A stretch of 50,419 nucleotides of DNA from [Mycobacterium] crassicus (lineage in GTDB: Bacteria > Actinomycetota > Actinomycetes > Mycobacteriales > Mycobacteriaceae). The stretch spans positions 2,274,353 to 2,324,771 of the forward strand of contig NZ_CP084029.1 of the NCBI RefSeq assembly GCF_020181615.1, written 5' to 3'. Below the pieces are notes generated by a model. It searched no databases, had not been told where the DNA came from, and was given only the letters and a program-made list of their open reading frames with translations. How positions within the stretch are numbered: position 1 is the stretch's first letter; the number at the start of each line of letters is the position of its first letter. The position numbers and the translations under genes are program-made. Shown in pieces: positions 1 through 10,595 of this stretch.

Positions 1-94
<94 letters not shown>

Positions 95-105
95 AAGTTG
101 GGCGG

Positions 106-2046
106 CTAAGCGGGGCTGAGCTCCCACCGGCCTTCGCCGAGCAGCTCCAGCACGTGCTGGTGGTGCTGGCGGACGGTGTGCCGGTGGCTGACGCTGACCA
201 GAATGGTGTCCGGCAGCTCGGTGCGCAGCAGGCGGTACAGCGTCAACTCCAGGCCCTCGTCGAGGGCGGAGGTGGACTCGTCGAGGAACGCGGCCTTGGG
301 CCGGGTCAACAGGAGCCGGGCGAACGCCACCCGCTGCTGCTCGCCCGGCGAGAGCACCTTGGCCCAGTCCTCGACCTCGTCGAGCCGGTCGACCAGGTTC
401 GGCAGTGCCACCTTGACCAGCGCCTCCGAGATCTCGGTGTCGGAGACCTCACCGGTGGACAGCGGGTAGCTCACCACCGCGCGCAGATCACCCAGCGGTA
501 TGTAGGGCAGCTGGGAGATGAACATGGTGGCGTTGACCGCATCCGGGCGCCGCAGGGTGCCCGACGCGTACGGCCACAGCTGGGCCAGGCTGCGCAGCAG
601 TGTCGTCTTGCCGCTGCCGGACGGTCCGGCGATCATCAGCGCGTCACCGATCGCCAGGTGCAGGTCGAGTGACTCGATCAGCGGATCGCCGTCCGGGCGG
701 CGCACCTCGACGCCCTCGATCGCCACGGTGCCGTCCGGGCTGGGTTTGACCAGCAGCTCGGGAAGTTCGCGGGCCTGGCGGTCGACCTCAACCAGCCCGT
801 GCAGACGGATGATCGAGGCGCGGTACCCGGCGAAGTTGTCGTAGGCGTTACGGAAGAACGACAGTGAGTCCGAGATGTTGCCGAAGGCGGACGCGGTCTG
901 CGCCACCCCGCCGAACATGATCTGCCCGGAGAACAACCGGGGCGCCTGAATCACCCAGGGCAGCGGCACGATCGCCTGACTCACCGACAGGTTCCATCCG
1001 GCGAACCCGATGGTCCGGTTCACGAACTTCAAGTAGTTGTCGATGATCGCCCTGAACCGGGTGCGCAGTTGGAGGCGCTCGGCGACCTCGCCCCGGTAGA
1101 AGGCGACGGATTCGGCGGCGTCGCGGACCCGAACCAGCGCATAACGGAAGGCCGCGTTGGTCAGCTCGTTGCGGAAGCTCAGCCGGATCAGCGGCCGGCC
1201 GATCCAGAACGCGACGATGGTGGCGATCGCGACGTAGACCAGGACGATCAGGAACATCGCCCGGGGGATGTCGAATCCGAGCACCGTGAGCGTGCCCGAC
1301 AGGTTCCACAGGATGGCCGTGAACGAGACGACCGTGACCATCGACTGGACGGCGCCGAACAGCAGGGTGCTGCCGGTTCCGTTGGCCGGCGCATTCGGGT
1401 TGGCGCCGTTACCCGCGGTGAAGATGTCGATGTCCTGCTGGATGCGCTGGTCGGGGTTGTCGATCGCGCCTTCGACGGCCTCACCGATGATCGGGTCCAG
1501 CGGGTTCTTGATGAAGTGGGCGCGGTAGTAGGCCCGCCCGTCCAGCCAGTCGCCGGTGAGCCGCTCGGTGAGCCAGATGCGCCAGTTCACCATGAAGTGC
1601 TGGGTCAGGTAGATGTCGAGCATCACCCGCGCGACATGCAGCACCGCCATCAGGCTGAAGATGCTGATCGACATCCAAAACCCGTGTACCCCGGACTGTT
1701 TGACCACCTCGTCGCCGCCTGCCGCGCCCTGGAACGCGGTCTGCAGTGAGGAGTACATGTCGTTGCCCTGGTAGCTGAACAGCACGTTGAGCCGAACCGC
1801 GGTGATCACCGACAACAGCAGCACACCAAGCATCAGCCAGACCCGGATGCTGTCGCGCCCGCTGAAGTAGTCGCCGGTGATCGCCCAGAACTGCCGTCCC
1901 CAGCGGGTGCTGACCCGCAATAAGGCGACCACACCCACCACGCACACGGCGCTGATGGTCCAGGCCATCACGATCCACAGCAGCGAATCGGTCAGTGCGT
2001 GCGCCCAGTCGATGGACGGCTTGAACACCTTCGAGTCCACTGCCAT
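106..2046 (-). CDS. BacA/SbmA-type ABC transporter, fused membrane and ATPase domains (Rv1819c-like)
   Basis: This is a 646-residue exporter-fold transporter with membrane and nucleotide-binding domains in one chain. About 430 residues carry several hydrophobic helices. The ATPase domain follows, with a Walker [10 protein letters not shown] near residue 472, a signature LSPGEQQR near 564 and a Walker [12 protein letters not shown] near 586-595. Size and layout match M. tuberculosis Rv1819c, which is reported to import cobalamin and other hydrophilic compounds; the substrate here is inferred from that. I chose the ATG at 2046 because AAGGAG lies six bases upstream. An in-frame start at 2088 would add 14 residues without such a site. 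The gene is divergent from secA2, with about 120 bases between them. Confidence 0.92.
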   Translation of the reverse strand: MAVDSKVFKPSIDWAHALTDSLLWIVMAWTISAVCVVGVVALLRVSTRWGRQFWAITGDYFSGRDSIRVWLMLGVLLLSVITAVRLNVLFSYQGNDMYSSLQTAFQGAAGGDEVVKQSGVHGFWMSISIFSLMAVLHVARVMLDIYLTQHFMVNWRIWLTERLTGDWLDGRAYYRAHFIKNPLDPIIGEAVEGAIDNPDQRIQQDIDIFTAGNGANPNAPANGTGSTLLFGAVQSMVTVVSFTAILWNLSGTLTVLGFDIPRAMFLIVLVYVAIATIVAFWIGRPLIRLSFRNELTNAAFRYALVRVRDAAESVAFYRGEVAERLQLRTRFRAIIDNYLKFVNRTIGFAGWNLSVSQAIVPLPWVIQAPRLFSGQIMFGGVAQTASAFGNISDSLSFFRNAYDNFAGYRASIIRLHGLVEVDRQARELPELLVKPSPDGTVAIEGVEVRRPDGDPLIESLDLHLAIGDALMIAGPSGSGKTTLLRSLAQLWPYASGTLRRPDAVNATMFISQLPYIPLGDLRAVVSYPLSTGEVSDTEISEALVKVALPNLVDRLDEVEDWAKVLSPGEQQRVAFARLLLTRPKAAFLDESTSALDEGLELTLYRLLRTELPDTILVSVSHRHTVRQHHQHVLELLGEGRWELSPA

Positions 2047-2154
2047 ATCTCCTTCGCCGCCGGAGCCTGATGCCGGCCGGTAGATCAAAATCCCGTGCGA
2101 AACCTACCGCGTAGCGCGGCGCGGCGTCGGATGAGCACCGCCGAAGCAGCCCGG

Positions 2155-2166
2155 TACGGTTGTGCT
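2155..2166 (+). promoter_or_regulatory. Probable leaderless promoter -10 element of secA2
   Basis: TACGGT at 2155-2160 fits the mycobacterial TAnnnT -10 pattern and ends six bases before the GTG at 2167. Transcription would then begin at or next to the start codon. There is no good ribosome-binding site upstream of this GTG, which agrees with a leaderless message. Confidence 0.4.
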
Positions 2167-4521
2167 GTGGCTAACACCTCGAAAACAGTCTCCGGAACCA
2201 CGCGTGCCAAGTCGGGCCGGCTCAGCGGCAAATTCTGGAAACTGCTGGGCGCCAGCACCGAGAAGAACCAGAGCCGCTCGATGGCCGAGGTCAACGCGGC
2301 CGCCGACTTCGCGAAGAAGGCCGCCGGACTCGACGACGACCAGCTGCGCCAGGCCGCACAACTGCTCAAGCTCAAGGATCTGGCGGACGCCTCGGACATC
2401 CCGCAGTTCCTGGCGATCGCCCGCGAGGCCGCCGAACGCAGCATCGGAATGCGGCCCTTCGACGTCCAGCTGCAGGGCGCGCTGCGGATGCTGGCCGGGG
2501 ATGTGGTCGAGATGGCCACCGGTGAGGGCAAGACACTGGCCGGCGCGATCGCCGCCGCCGGTTACGCGATCGGCGGGCGCCATGTGCACGTGGTCACCAT
2601 CAACGACTACCTGGCACGCCGCGACGCGGAATGGATGGGGCCGCTGCTGACCGCGATGGGTGTGACCGTCGGCTGGATCACCGCCGACTCCAGCTCGGCC
2701 GACCGCCGGGCCGCCTACAAGTGTGATGTCACCTATGCGTCGGTCAACGAGATCGGCTTCGATGTACTGCGCGACCAGCTGGTCACCGACGTCGAGGACC
2801 TGGTCTCGCCGAACCCGGACGTCGCGCTGATCGACGAGGCGGACTCGGTGCTGGTCGACGAGGCGCTGGTGCCGTTGGTACTGGCCGGCACCACGCACCG
2901 GGAGACGCCTCGGATGGAGATCGTCGAGCTGGTCGGCCGGCTCACCCCGGGCGAGGACTATGACTCCGACGAGGACCGGCGCAACATCCACCTCACCGAA
3001 GCGGGCGCGCGCAAGGTCGAGAAGGCGCTCGGCGGAATCGACCTGTACTCCGAGGAGCACGTGGTGTCCACGCTGACCGAGGTCAACGTGGCACTGCATG
3101 CCCACGTGATGCTGCAGCGCGATGTGCACTACATCGTCCGCGACGGCAAGGTGCAGTTGATCAACGCCTCGCGCGGCCGGATCGCCGCCCTGCAGCGCTG
3201 GCCGGACGGTCTGCAGGCCGCGGTGGAGGCCAAGGAGGGCATCGAGACCACCGAGACCGGTGAGGTGCTCGACACGATCACGGTCCAGGCGCTGGTCAAC
3301 CGCTATCCCACGGTGTGCGGCATGACCGGAACGGCGTTGGCGGCCGGCGAGCAGCTGCGCCAGTTCTACCAGCTCGGTGTCTCACCGATCCCGCCGAACA
3401 TGCCCAACATCCGCGAGGACGAGACCGACCGGGTCTACATCACCGCCGCCGCCAAGAACGACGCCATCCTCGACCACATCGTCGAGGTGCACGAGACCGG
3501 GCAGCCGGTGCTCGTCGGAACCCACGACGTCGCCGAGTCCGAGGAGCTCTACGAGCGGCTGCGCAAGCGCGGGGTCCCCGCGGTGGTGCTCAACGCCAAG
3601 AACGACGCCGAGGAGGCCACGGTGATCGCCGAGGCGGGCAAGCTCGGCGTGGTCACGGTCTCCACCCAGATGGCCGGCCGCGGCACCGACATCCGCCTGG
3701 GCGGATCCGAAGAGGCTGACCACGACCGGATCGTCGAACTGGGCGGGCTGCACGTGATCGGCACCGGACGCCAACACACCGAGCGCCTGGACAATCAGCT
3801 GCGCGGCCGGGCCGGCCGCCAGGGCGACCCGGGGTCGTCGGTGTTCTTCTCCAGCTGGGAGGACGACGTCGCGGCGACCAACCTCGAGCCGAACAAGATG
3901 CCGACCGAGACCGACGGAGACGGCCGGATCCTGAGCCCCAAGGCCTCCGGGATGCTCGACCACGCGCAGCGCATCGCCGAAGGCAAACTGCTCGACATCC
4001 ACGCCAACACCTGGCGGTACAACCAGCTGATCGCCCAGCAGCGGGCCATCATCGTGGAGCGGCGCAACACGCTGCTGTCCACCCCGGCGGCCCGCGAAGA
4101 GCTCGCCGAGCTGACTCCGCAGCGCTACGCCGAATTGGTCGAGCAGCTCGGTGAGGATGCCGAGGCGAAGCTGGAGAAGATCTGCCGGCTGATCATGCTG
4201 TACCACCTGGACCGGGGTTGGGCCGATCACCTGGCCTTCCTGGCGGACATTCGGGAGAGCATCCACCTGCGTGCCCTGGGCCGGCAGAACCCGCTCGACG
4301 AGTTTCACCGGATGGCGCTGGACGCCTTCGCCTCGCTGGCCGCCGACGCCATCGAGGCGGCGCAACAGACCCTGGAGACCTCCGATTCGATCGAGTCCGA
4401 GCCCGGGATCGACCTGTCCAAGCTGGCGCGGCCCACCTCCACCTGGACATACATGGTCCGGGACAACCCGCTGAGCGACGACACGATGGATGCGCTGAGC
4501 TTGCCCGGGATCTTCCGCTAG
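2167..4521 (+). CDS. secA2: Accessory Sec translocase ATPase SecA2
   Basis: SecA2 is the second SecA motor of mycobacteria. It drives export of a limited set of proteins through the SecYEG channel, beside the housekeeping SecA1. The 784-residue product has the Walker A ATGEGKT near residue 117-123, the DEAD-type box IDEADSV near 222-228, and the helicase-type motif QMAGRGTD followed by [11 protein letters not shown]. It is shorter than housekeeping SecA proteins and lacks their C-terminal zinc-binding tail, as expected for SecA2. The GTG at 2167 is chosen because it follows a TAnnnT element by six bases. In-frame starts at 2095 and 2131 would add sequence without family support. pgsA2 follows after nine bases. 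Confidence 0.95.
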   Translation: MANTSKTVSGTTRAKSGRLSGKFWKLLGASTEKNQSRSMAEVNAAADFAKKAAGLDDDQLRQAAQLLKLKDLADASDIPQFLAIAREAAERSIGMRPFDVQLQGALRMLAGDVVEMATGEGKTLAGAIAAAGYAIGGRHVHVVTINDYLARRDAEWMGPLLTAMGVTVGWITADSSSADRRAAYKCDVTYASVNEIGFDVLRDQLVTDVEDLVSPNPDVALIDEADSVLVDEALVPLVLAGTTHRETPRMEIVELVGRLTPGEDYDSDEDRRNIHLTEAGARKVEKALGGIDLYSEEHVVSTLTEVNVALHAHVMLQRDVHYIVRDGKVQLINASRGRIAALQRWPDGLQAAVEAKEGIETTETGEVLDTITVQALVNRYPTVCGMTGTALAAGEQLRQFYQLGVSPIPPNMPNIREDETDRVYITAAAKNDAILDHIVEVHETGQPVLVGTHDVAESEELYERLRKRGVPAVVLNAKNDAEEATVIAEAGKLGVVTVSTQMAGRGTDIRLGGSEEADHDRIVELGGLHVIGTGRQHTERLDNQLRGRAGRQGDPGSSVFFSSWEDDVAATNLEPNKMPTETDGDGRILSPKASGMLDHAQRIAEGKLLDIHANTWRYNQLIAQQRAIIVERRNTLLSTPAAREELAELTPQRYAELVEQLGEDAEAKLEKICRLIMLYHLDRGWADHLAFLADIRESIHLRALGRQNPLDEFHRMALDAFASLAADAIEAAQQTLETSDSIESEPGIDLSKLARPTSTWTYMVRDNPLSDDTMDALSLPGIFR

Positions 4522-4530
4522 GGGGTCGGG

Positions 4531-5130
4531 ATGCCTGTCGGGTCCGGCTCCGATCGACATGACCGGGTGCTCACGGTGCCCAATGTCGTCAGCGTGGCCC
4601 GTCTCGGGCTGATCGGGGTCTTCCTGTACCTGCTGTTGGTGACCCGGGCCGACGGTCCCGCCGTGGCGGTCCTGATGCTCAGCGGTGCCTCCGACTGGGT
4701 CGACGGCAAGCTGGCCCGCCTGCTGGACCAGGCGTCGGCACTGGGCGCCCTGCTCGACCCGGCGATCGACCGGCTTTACATGGTGGCCATCCCGGTCGCC
4801 TTCGGGCTGCGTGGCCTGGTGCCGTGGTGGATCATCGGCACGCTGCTGGCACGCGATGTACTGCTGGCGGCGGTGCTGCCGGCGCTGCGCAGCCGGGGTC
4901 TGACCGCGCTGCCGGTGACCTACGTCGGCAAGGCCGGCACCTTCGCGCTGATGTCGGCGTTTCCGCTGATCCTGTTGGGGCAGTGGGATGAGCTGTGGAG
5001 CCGGGTGGTGGGCTCGGTCGGCTGGGCCTTTTTGATCTGGGGCCTGGGCATGTACCTGTGGGCGTTCGTGCTGTATCTGATCCAGGCCGCGCTGGTGGTC
5101 CGCACGATGCCGAAGGTCACCGGTGTCTGA
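4531..5130 (+). CDS. pgsA2: CDP-alcohol phosphatidyltransferase (PgsA2-like)
   Basis: This 199-residue integral membrane protein belongs to the CDP-alcohol phosphatidyltransferase family, which transfers a phosphatidyl group from CDP-diacylglycerol to an alcohol acceptor. The full family signature is visible: D55, D58, G59, A62, R63, G72, D76 and D80, in the pattern DxxDGxxARx8GxxxDxxxD. Several hydrophobic helices flank it. By position it corresponds to M. tuberculosis pgsA2 (Rv1822), whose acceptor is less certain than those of PgsA1 or PgsA3. A G-rich ribosome-binding stretch precedes the ATG. Its end overlaps the next gene by eight bases, suggesting translational coupling. Confidence 0.9.
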   Translation: MPVGSGSDRHDRVLTVPNVVSVARLGLIGVFLYLLLVTRADGPAVAVLMLSGASDWVDGKLARLLDQASALGALLDPAIDRLYMVAIPVAFGLRGLVPWWIIGTLLARDVLLAAVLPALRSRGLTALPVTYVGKAGTFALMSAFPLILLGQWDELWSRVVGSVGWAFLIWGLGMYLWAFVLYLIQAALVVRTMPKVTGV

Positions 5131-6055
5131 CCCCTTCTTCGCGCTCAGCGGCTATGACTCCCGGCAGGGCCGGGGCTCGCACGAGGCCGGCCGGCCGCAG
5201 ACCTTCGCGGTGCCCTCGCTGCTGCGCTCCCTGCTGTCGGAGCATCTCGACCCCGGCTATGCCGCAGCGGCCGCCCGGCGTGACCGAGAGGCGCCGGGCA
5301 CCACCGCCGCCGGCCGGGTTGCGGGATGGGCGTGGGAGGCATTGGCGGCGCTGCTGATCGCCACGGTGTTCGCGGTGGCGGTCGCTCAGGCCCGATCCGT
5401 GGAGCCCGGGGTGCGCGACGCCCAGCGGGTGCTGGCCGCCAACGTGCGGTCGGCCGAGAGCGCGACCGGCAACCTGACCGACAAGCGCGACACCCTGACC
5501 GATCGCGTCGACGACCTGCGCCGGCACCGGTTGGCCGATGACGCGGAGGGCCAACGCCTGCTGGCCGGCCTCGACAAGCTCAGCCTGGAGGGTGCCAGCA
5601 CCTCGGTGACCGGACCGGGCCTGCTCGTCACTGTCACCGACCCGGGCATCGGACGCAATCTCTCGGACGCCTCCAAACAGCGGGTGTCCGGCAGTCAGCA
5701 GATCATCTTGGATCGTGACCTGCAGCTGGTGGTCAACTCGCTGTGGGCCTGTGGCGCCGAGGCGATCTCGGTCGGCGACGTCCGTATCGGTCCCAACGTG
5801 ACGATTCGGCAGGCCGGCGGCGCGATTCTGGTCGACAACAAGCCGATCAGCAGTCCCTACTCGGTGCGGGCCATCGGACCGCCCCAAGAGTTGCGCGACG
5901 CCTTCGACCGGACGCCCGGGCTGTATCGGCTGCGGTTGCTGGAGATGTCCTACGGGGTGGGGGTGCGCGTCGACGGCCGCAGCGGCGCCGACCTGACATT
6001 GCCGGCCGGAGCGGTGCGCGATATCCGGTATGCCAAACAGATCGGGGCCTCATAA
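5123..6055 (+). CDS. DUF881 family membrane-anchored protein (Rv1823-like)
   Basis: The 310-residue product has a cytoplasmic N-terminus of about 65 residues, one hydrophobic segment near 66-90, a polar and probably coiled region, then the DUF881 domain with a recognisable [13 protein letters not shown] start. DUF881 proteins (YlxW/YlxX in Bacillus) lie beside small basic protein genes in cell-division neighbourhoods of Gram-positive bacteria. The same DUF881/Sbp/DUF881 order is kept here, so a role at the envelope or divisome is a reasonable but unproven inference. The GTG start overlaps the pgsA2 stop by eight bases, which implies coupled translation. Confidence 0.88.
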   Translation: MSDPFFALSGYDSRQGRGSHEAGRPQTFAVPSLLRSLLSEHLDPGYAAAAARRDREAPGTTAAGRVAGWAWEALAALLIATVFAVAVAQARSVEPGVRDAQRVLAANVRSAESATGNLTDKRDTLTDRVDDLRRHRLADDAEGQRLLAGLDKLSLEGASTSVTGPGLLVTVTDPGIGRNLSDASKQRVSGSQQIILDRDLQLVVNSLWACGAEAISVGDVRIGPNVTIRQAGGAILVDNKPISSPYSVRAIGPPQELRDAFDRTPGLYRLRLLEMSYGVGVRVDGRSGADLTLPAGAVRDIRYAKQIGAS

Positions 6056-6076
6056 CGCAGGCTTGCGTTGGGAGCC

Positions 6077-6451
6077 ATGGAAGTAACAGAGGTCAGGGGA
6101 GACCGGAATGAGTACTGGATGATCGGGATCGTCGCGCTGATAGCCGGCATCGTGCTGGGCCTGGTGCTGCATCCGAGCGTGCCCGAAGTGGTTCAGCCGT
6201 ATCTGCCGATCGCTGTGGTGGCGGCGCTGGATGCGGTGTTCGGCGGCCTGCGCGCCTACCTGGAGGGAATCTTCGACGCGAAGGTGTTCGTCGTGTCGTT
6301 CGTGTTCAACGTGCTGGTCGCCGCGCTGATCGTCTACGTCGGCGATCAGTTGGGGGTCGGTACCCAGCTGTCCACGGCGATCATCGTGGTTCTGGGCATC
6401 CGCATCTTCGGCAACGCGGCGGCGTTGCGGCGACGTCTGTTCGGGGCCTGA
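6077..6451 (+). CDS. Small basic protein (Sbp/DUF1290), polytopic membrane protein
   Basis: This 124-residue protein is almost entirely hydrophobic, with about four membrane segments and a basic C-terminus ending in LRRRLFGA. The segments around QPYLPIAVVAALDAVFGGLR and the VGTQLSTAI loop match the small basic protein family (Rv1824). Bacillus sbp lies between ylxX and ftsA. Its biochemical role is unknown. The start is uncertain: ATG 6077 is preferred because it leaves a short N-terminal tail like the M. tuberculosis protein. TTG 6068 and ATG 6119 are alternatives. It lies between two DUF881 genes in the same operon. Confidence 0.85.
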   Translation: MEVTEVRGDRNEYWMIGIVALIAGIVLGLVLHPSVPEVVQPYLPIAVVAALDAVFGGLRAYLEGIFDAKVFVVSFVFNVLVAALIVYVGDQLGVGTQLSTAIIVVLGIRIFGNAAALRRRLFGA

Positions 6452-6455
6452 CGCC

Positions 6456-7241
6456 TTGGGTAGCGAACCGGCGACGCACGGCCGGCACGAGCTTCCGGAG
6501 GGCGATGCCGGCACCTCGAGGCGGCCGGGCCTGTTCGGGGCCGGCGGCGGCCGCTCCGGTCCACTGTTCGGTGTGCTGGCGATGCTGCTGTGCCTGCTGC
6601 TGGGGGTCGCGATCGTCACCCAGGTGCGCCAGACCGAGTCCGGCGACGCTCTGGAGACGGCCCGGCCCGCTGATCTGCTGGTGTTGCTGGACTCGCTGCG
6701 CCAGCGCGAAGCCGTGCTCAACACCGAAGTCGCCGAACTGCAGCAGACCCTCAACGCGCTGCAGGAGTCCGGTAGCAGCGACCAGGCAGCCATCGAGAAC
6801 GCCCAGTCCCGCCTGGCAGCCCTGTCGATCATGATCGGCACCGTGGGCGCGATCGGGCCGGGAGTGGTGATCACCGTCGAGGATCCGGCCCTCGGCGTCG
6901 CGCCGGAGACGATGCTCGACGTGATCAACGAGCTGCGGGCGGCCGGAGCTGAGGCGATGGAGGTCCGCGACGGCACCAGGGCGGTGCGGATCGGCGTGGA
7001 CTCATGGGTTGCCGGAACCCCCGGCGCGCTGGAATTCGACGGGACGGCCTTGGCTCCGCCGTATTCGGTTCTGGCCATTGGTGATCCCCCCACACTCGCC
7101 GCGGCGATGAACATTCCCGGCGGAGCCGTCGACAGCGTCAAGCGCCTCGGCGGCACGATGGGAGTGCAGCAGGCCGAGCACGTGACGGTGACCGTGTTGC
7201 GGCAACCGAAAGCGCGCCAATACGCTCAGCCTGTCAAGTGA
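6456..7241 (+). CDS. DUF881 family protein, second copy (Rv1825-like)
   Basis: This 261-residue protein has one membrane segment around residues 38-55, a heptad-like region of about residues 75-125 that probably forms a coiled coil, and a C-terminal DUF881 domain beginning [13 protein letters not shown]. The TTG start is only four bases after the sbp stop, so it is likely read from the same message. It is a diverged paralogue of the DUF881 protein at 5123-6055. A structural or scaffolding role at the membrane is plausible from the coiled coil and gene order, but no enzymatic residues are evident. Confidence 0.87.
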   Translation: MGSEPATHGRHELPEGDAGTSRRPGLFGAGGGRSGPLFGVLAMLLCLLLGVAIVTQVRQTESGDALETARPADLLVLLDSLRQREAVLNTEVAELQQTLNALQESGSSDQAAIENAQSRLAALSIMIGTVGAIGPGVVITVEDPALGVAPETMLDVINELRAAGAEAMEVRDGTRAVRIGVDSWVAGTPGALEFDGTALAPPYSVLAIGDPPTLAAAMNIPGGAVDSVKRLGGTMGVQQAEHVTVTVLRQPKARQYAQPVK

Positions 7242-7269
7242 CCCGACGGCGCAAGGAGCACGATCAACC

Positions 7270-7683
7270 GTGAGCTCGGAAAGTTTAGTTCCATCGGACC
7301 TGCACTACACCGCTGAGCACGAGTGGGTTCGGCGCACCGGCGGGGACACCGTCCGGATCGGGATCACCGACTTCGCGCAGTCGGCGTTGGGTGACGTCGT
7401 CTTCGTGCAGTTGCCCGACGTGGGCACCGAGCTGACCGCCGGCGACGCCTTCGGAGAGGTGGAGTCCACCAAGTCCGTCTCGGACCTGTACGCGCCGATC
7501 TCAGCGACAGTGGTTGCCGTCAACGCCGATCTGGACGCCAGTCCGCAGCTGGTCAACTCCGACCCCTACGGTGCCGGCTGGCTGCTGGACCTTCAGTTGA
7601 CGAGCGGCGACTCCGCGGCGCTGGATCAGAGCCTTTCCGGCCTGCTGACCCCCGACGCCTACCGCGCGACGGTGGCTGAGTGA
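7270..7683 (+). CDS. gcvH: Glycine cleavage system H protein
   Basis: GcvH is the lipoyl carrier of the glycine cleavage system. It shuttles the aminomethyl group from GcvB/GcvP to GcvT and is reoxidised by lipoamide dehydrogenase. The 137-residue product has the normal family length and the lipoylation site VESTKSVSD, with K68 as the modified residue. AAGGAG lies 11 bases before the GTG start. The P protein gene with its glycine riboswitch lies about 3 kb downstream; gcvT is not in the window. The DUF881 gene ends 28 bases upstream. Confidence 0.96.
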   Translation: MSSESLVPSDLHYTAEHEWVRRTGGDTVRIGITDFAQSALGDVVFVQLPDVGTELTAGDAFGEVESTKSVSDLYAPISATVVAVNADLDASPQLVNSDPYGAGWLLDLQLTSGDSAALDQSLSGLLTPDAYRATVAE

Positions 7684-7859
7684 CGATTGCTAGCCTGCCT
7701 GCCGGGATACGCCGGGTGTTCGCAGACACGATCCCGCGGTGCGGGGCACATTTTCGACCGCTGCGCGGTACGGTCGACTCAACGATCGCGGGTTCTCCCG
7801 CGATGGATTCCCGGCGGATGTGACCAGGTAGCAGGACAGTGGCCAGTGAGGAGCAGCGG
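7684..7859 (+). promoter_or_regulatory. gcvH-garA intergenic leader with a perfect hairpin
   Basis: The interval contains a perfect eight-base inverted repeat, ATCGCGGG at 7785-7792 and CCCGCGAT at 7797-7804, with a TTCT loop. No T-run follows, so it is not a classical terminator. It could stabilise the garA 5' untranslated region or form an operator. A TAGCCT hexamer at 7689-7694 could be a -10 element for garA, giving a leader of about 160 bases. Confidence 0.35.
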
Positions 7860-8333
7860 GTGACGGAGAAGGACAACGACCAGGCAGGCGACGAGGTCAC
7901 GGTGGAGACGACCTCGGTCTTTCGCGCTGATTTCCTGAGCGAACTCGACGCCCCGGCACAGGCGGGCGGCGAGGGTTTGACCTCGGGAGTCGAGGGACTG
8001 CCCGCGGGGTCGGCGCTGCTGGTCGTCAAGCGGGGTCCCAACGCCGGCTCGCGTTTCCTGCTCGACCAGACAGTCACCGCGGCCGGACGGCATCCTGACA
8101 GCGACATCTTCCTCGACGATGTCACCGTCAGCCGCCGTCACGCCGAGTTCCGGCTGGAGGGCAACGAATTTCAGGTCGTCGACGTCGGCAGCCTCAACGG
8201 CACCTACGTCAACCGGGAGCCGGTTGATTCGGCGACCTTGGTCAACGGCGACGAGGTCCAGGTCGGCAAGTTCCGCCTGGTGTTCCTGACCGGCCCGAAG
8301 TCGGGTGAGGCTGAGGCCGGGCCGGGAAGCTAG
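7860..8333 (+). CDS. garA: FHA-domain metabolic regulator GarA
   Basis: GarA is a phosphorylation switch in actinobacteria. In its unphosphorylated form it binds and controls 2-oxoglutarate-dependent enzymes: it inhibits 2-oxoglutarate decarboxylase and glutamate dehydrogenase and stimulates glutamate synthase. PknG or PknB phosphorylation of a TT pair turns it off. The ETTSVF motif is present, giving T17 and T18 here, and the FHA core [19 protein letters not shown] and GSLNGTYVN follows. I selected the GTG at 7860 because GAGGAG lies six bases upstream and it yields the usual length, 157 residues. A GTG at 7839 would add seven. The stop overlaps the start of the MerR gene by one base. Confidence 0.95.
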   Translation: MTEKDNDQAGDEVTVETTSVFRADFLSELDAPAQAGGEGLTSGVEGLPAGSALLVVKRGPNAGSRFLLDQTVTAAGRHPDSDIFLDDVTVSRRHAEFRLEGNEFQVVDVGSLNGTYVNREPVDSATLVNGDEVQVGKFRLVFLTGPKSGEAEAGPGS

Positions 8334-9070
8334 TGACCGCGCCTGACAGCCCTGAACCGGCCGGGATGTCGATCGGAGCGGTGCTGGATCTGCTGCGGCC
8401 GGACTTTCCCGACGTCACGATCTCCAAGATTCGTTTCCTGGAGACCGAAGGGCTGGTGACGCCGCAGCGGGCGGCGTCGGGCTACCGCCGATTCAGTGCT
8501 TATGACTGCGCCCGGCTGCGTTTCGTACTGACCGCACAACGCGACCAGTACCTGCCGCTGAAGGTGATCAAGGCACGGCTGGACGCGGAACCCGATGGGG
8601 CACTCCCGGCGAGCGGGTCGCCCTACCCGGTACCGCGATTGGTGGCCGCCGTCGGCGAGGAGGCCCACAACGGCGCGCCGGCTCCGATACCGCCCAGGCA
8701 GGCCCGGCTGAGCCGGGAGGACGTGCTGGAGCGCTCCGCCGCCGACGACGCGTTGTTGGTGGCGTTGGTCAGATCCGGGGTGATCATCGCCGGGCCGGGG
8801 GGCTTCTTCGACGAGCAGGCCGTGGTCATCTTGCAGTGCGCGCGCGGGCTGGCCGACTTCGGCGTCGAGCCGCGGCATCTTCGGTCGTTCCGCTCGGCGG
8901 CCGACCGGCAGGCCGACCTGGTCGCCCAAATCGCCGGGCCGATGGTCAAAGGCGGCAAGGCCGGCGCGCGCGACCGCGCCGACGACCTGGCACGCGAGGT
9001 CGCGGCGCTCGCGATCGCGTTGCACACGGCACTGCTCAAGTCGGCGGTACACGACGTACTTCACGGCTGA
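8333..9070 (+). CDS. MerR family transcriptional regulator (Rv1828-like)
   Basis: The 245-residue product has an N-terminal MerR winged helix-turn-helix at about residues 12-75, with [14 protein letters not shown] and [10 protein letters not shown] long helical region and a C-terminal effector-like domain follow. No metal-binding cysteines typical of MerR/CueR sensors are seen. The GTG start overlaps the garA stop (TAGTG), so the two are translated from one message. M. tuberculosis Rv1828 occupies the same place. The ligand and target genes are not evident from the sequence; nearby central-metabolism genes are natural candidates but this is inference. Confidence 0.9.
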   Translation: MTAPDSPEPAGMSIGAVLDLLRPDFPDVTISKIRFLETEGLVTPQRAASGYRRFSAYDCARLRFVLTAQRDQYLPLKVIKARLDAEPDGALPASGSPYPVPRLVAAVGEEAHNGAPAPIPPRQARLSREDVLERSAADDALLVALVRSGVIIAGPGGFFDEQAVVILQCARGLADFGVEPRHLRSFRSAADRQADLVAQIAGPMVKGGKAGARDRADDLAREVAALAIALHTALLKSAVHDVLHG

Positions 9071-9177
9071 GGACTAGACTTCGGCTCGGCGGGGCGTGGT
9101 GGGGCGATCGGTTGTCCGACCGGGTTTTGCAAGGAGTCGGACTCGGACACAAAGCACATGCGGAGGGCTGACCGGAG

Positions 9178-9672
9178 ATGGGTGAAGTACGCGTAGTCGG
9201 CATTCGCGTCGAGCAGCCGCAGAACCAGCCGGTCCTGCTGCTGCGTGAAGCCAACGGCGATCGTTACCTCCCGATCTGGATCGGGCAGGCCGAGGCGGCC
9301 GCCATTGCCCTGGAACAGCAGGGTGTGGAGCCGGCCCGGCCCCTGACCCACGATCTGATTCGTGATCTCATTGCCGCGCTCGGACATTCGCTCAAGGAAG
9401 TCCGAATCGTCGACCTGCAGGAAGGCACCTTCTACGCCGACCTGATCTTCGATCGCGACATCACGGTGTCAGCACGCCCGTCGGATTCGGTGGCGATCGC
9501 GCTGCGGGTCGGGGTGCCGATCTACGTCGAGGAGTCGGTACTGGCGGAGGCGGGGCTGCTGATCCCCGACGAGAACGACGACGAGAGCGCCGGAGCGGTG
9601 CGCGAAGACGAGGTGGAGAAGTTCAAGGAGTTTCTCGATAGCGTGTCGCCGGACGATTTCAAAGCAACCTGA
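9178..9672 (+). CDS. DUF151 / bifunctional nuclease family protein (Rv1829-like)
   Basis: This 164-residue protein is the same length as M. tuberculosis Rv1829. It has the DUF151 core: the YLPIWIGQ strand, AIALEQQG, the RIVDLQEGTFYADL segment and SARPSDSVAIALR. Plant members of this family show RNase and DNase activity, hence the bifunctional nuclease name; activity in mycobacteria is inferred. The acidic C-terminal tail ends in EFLDSVSPDDFK. It lies between two MerR regulator genes on the same strand, 107 bases after the first. Confidence 0.92.
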   Translation: MGEVRVVGIRVEQPQNQPVLLLREANGDRYLPIWIGQAEAAAIALEQQGVEPARPLTHDLIRDLIAALGHSLKEVRIVDLQEGTFYADLIFDRDITVSARPSDSVAIALRVGVPIYVEESVLAEAGLLIPDENDDESAGAVREDEVEKFKEFLDSVSPDDFKAT

Positions 9673-9903
9673 CTCGGCGCGGCGGCCTCAGCCCCGTCAC
9701 AGATGCGTCTCATCTCCGAGCAGCCATGACGACACGCCCGTCCGAAAGCGGGACGCGCAAAATGCGGACCCCATACTTGAAACCACGGCGGGAACAACTG
9801 CACGGCAGCCCGCCGCAGCGTATGCTCACACCAACTCAGGCAAGAGCAAACGCGGCCACCGGCCAGCCAGTGGCAACGAGCGCGATCGGCGAGAGGAAGC
9901 AGT
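9673..9903 (+). promoter_or_regulatory. Intergenic region upstream of the second MerR gene
   Basis: This 231-base interval holds no convincing gene. A TATGCT hexamer at 9821-9826 could be a -10 element for the MerR gene at 9904, but I find no well-spaced -35. A purine-rich GAGAGGAAG lies just before the GTG at 9904 and can act as its ribosome-binding site. Confidence 0.3.
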
Positions 9904-10542
9904 GTGGGCGAGCAACCGGGGCAGGATCAGCTGGACTTCGCCGGACAGTCCGACTCGGGCTGTGATGTCGAGGTCTCAGTGAAAGCCCCCGCCGGAGGTG
10001 AGCCGGTCCAGGCTGGGCTGTTCCCCGACGACTCGGTCCCCGACGAGCTCATCGGCTACCGCGGGCCCAGCGCCTGCCAGATCGCCGGCATCACCTACCG
10101 CCAGCTCGACTACTGGGCCCGGACCTCACTGGTGGTGCCCTCGATTCGGGGCGCGGCCGGCTCCGGCAGCCAGCGGCTGTACTCGTTCAAAGACATCCTG
10201 GTGCTCAAGATCGTGAAGCGACTCCTGGACACCGGCATCTCCCTGCACAACATCCGGATCGCCGTCGACCACCTGCGTGAGCGGGGTGTGCAGGATCTGG
10301 CCAACATCACCCTGTTCTCCGACGGCACCACCGTCTACGAATGCACGTCGGCCGAAGAGGTCGTCGACCTGCTGCAGGGCGGCCAGGGTGTGTTCGGCAT
10401 CGCGGTGTCGGGCGCGATGCGCGAGCTGACCGGCGTCATCTCCGACTTCCCGGGTGAGCGCGCCGACGGTGGTGAGGCGATCGCCGCACCGGAGGACGAA
10501 CTCGCCAGCCGCCGCAAGTTCCGCGACCGCAAGACCGGCTAG
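9904..10542 (+). CDS. MerR family transcriptional regulator (Rv1830-like)
   Basis: The 212-residue protein has a MerR-type helix-turn-helix near residues 57-115, with AGITYRQLDYWARTSLV, a wing containing GSQRLYSF, and the helix KRLLDTGISLHNIRIAV. A short C-terminal domain follows. It differs from the Rv1828-like regulator at 8333, which has a longer sensor region. The GTG start is preceded by a purine-rich ribosome-binding site. It directly precedes the glycine riboswitch and gcvB. The regulated genes cannot be told from the sequence. Confidence 0.88.
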   Translation: MGEQPGQDQLDFAGQSDSGCDVEVSVKAPAGGEPVQAGLFPDDSVPDELIGYRGPSACQIAGITYRQLDYWARTSLVVPSIRGAAGSGSQRLYSFKDILVLKIVKRLLDTGISLHNIRIAVDHLRERGVQDLANITLFSDGTTVYECTSAEEVVDLLQGGQGVFGIAVSGAMRELTGVISDFPGERADGGEAIAAPEDELASRRKFRDRKTG

Positions 10543-10595
10543 TGCGAGTTCCCGCGAGCGTGCGGGCCAGCGCGTCCGAGTAGACTGGTCGGCGC

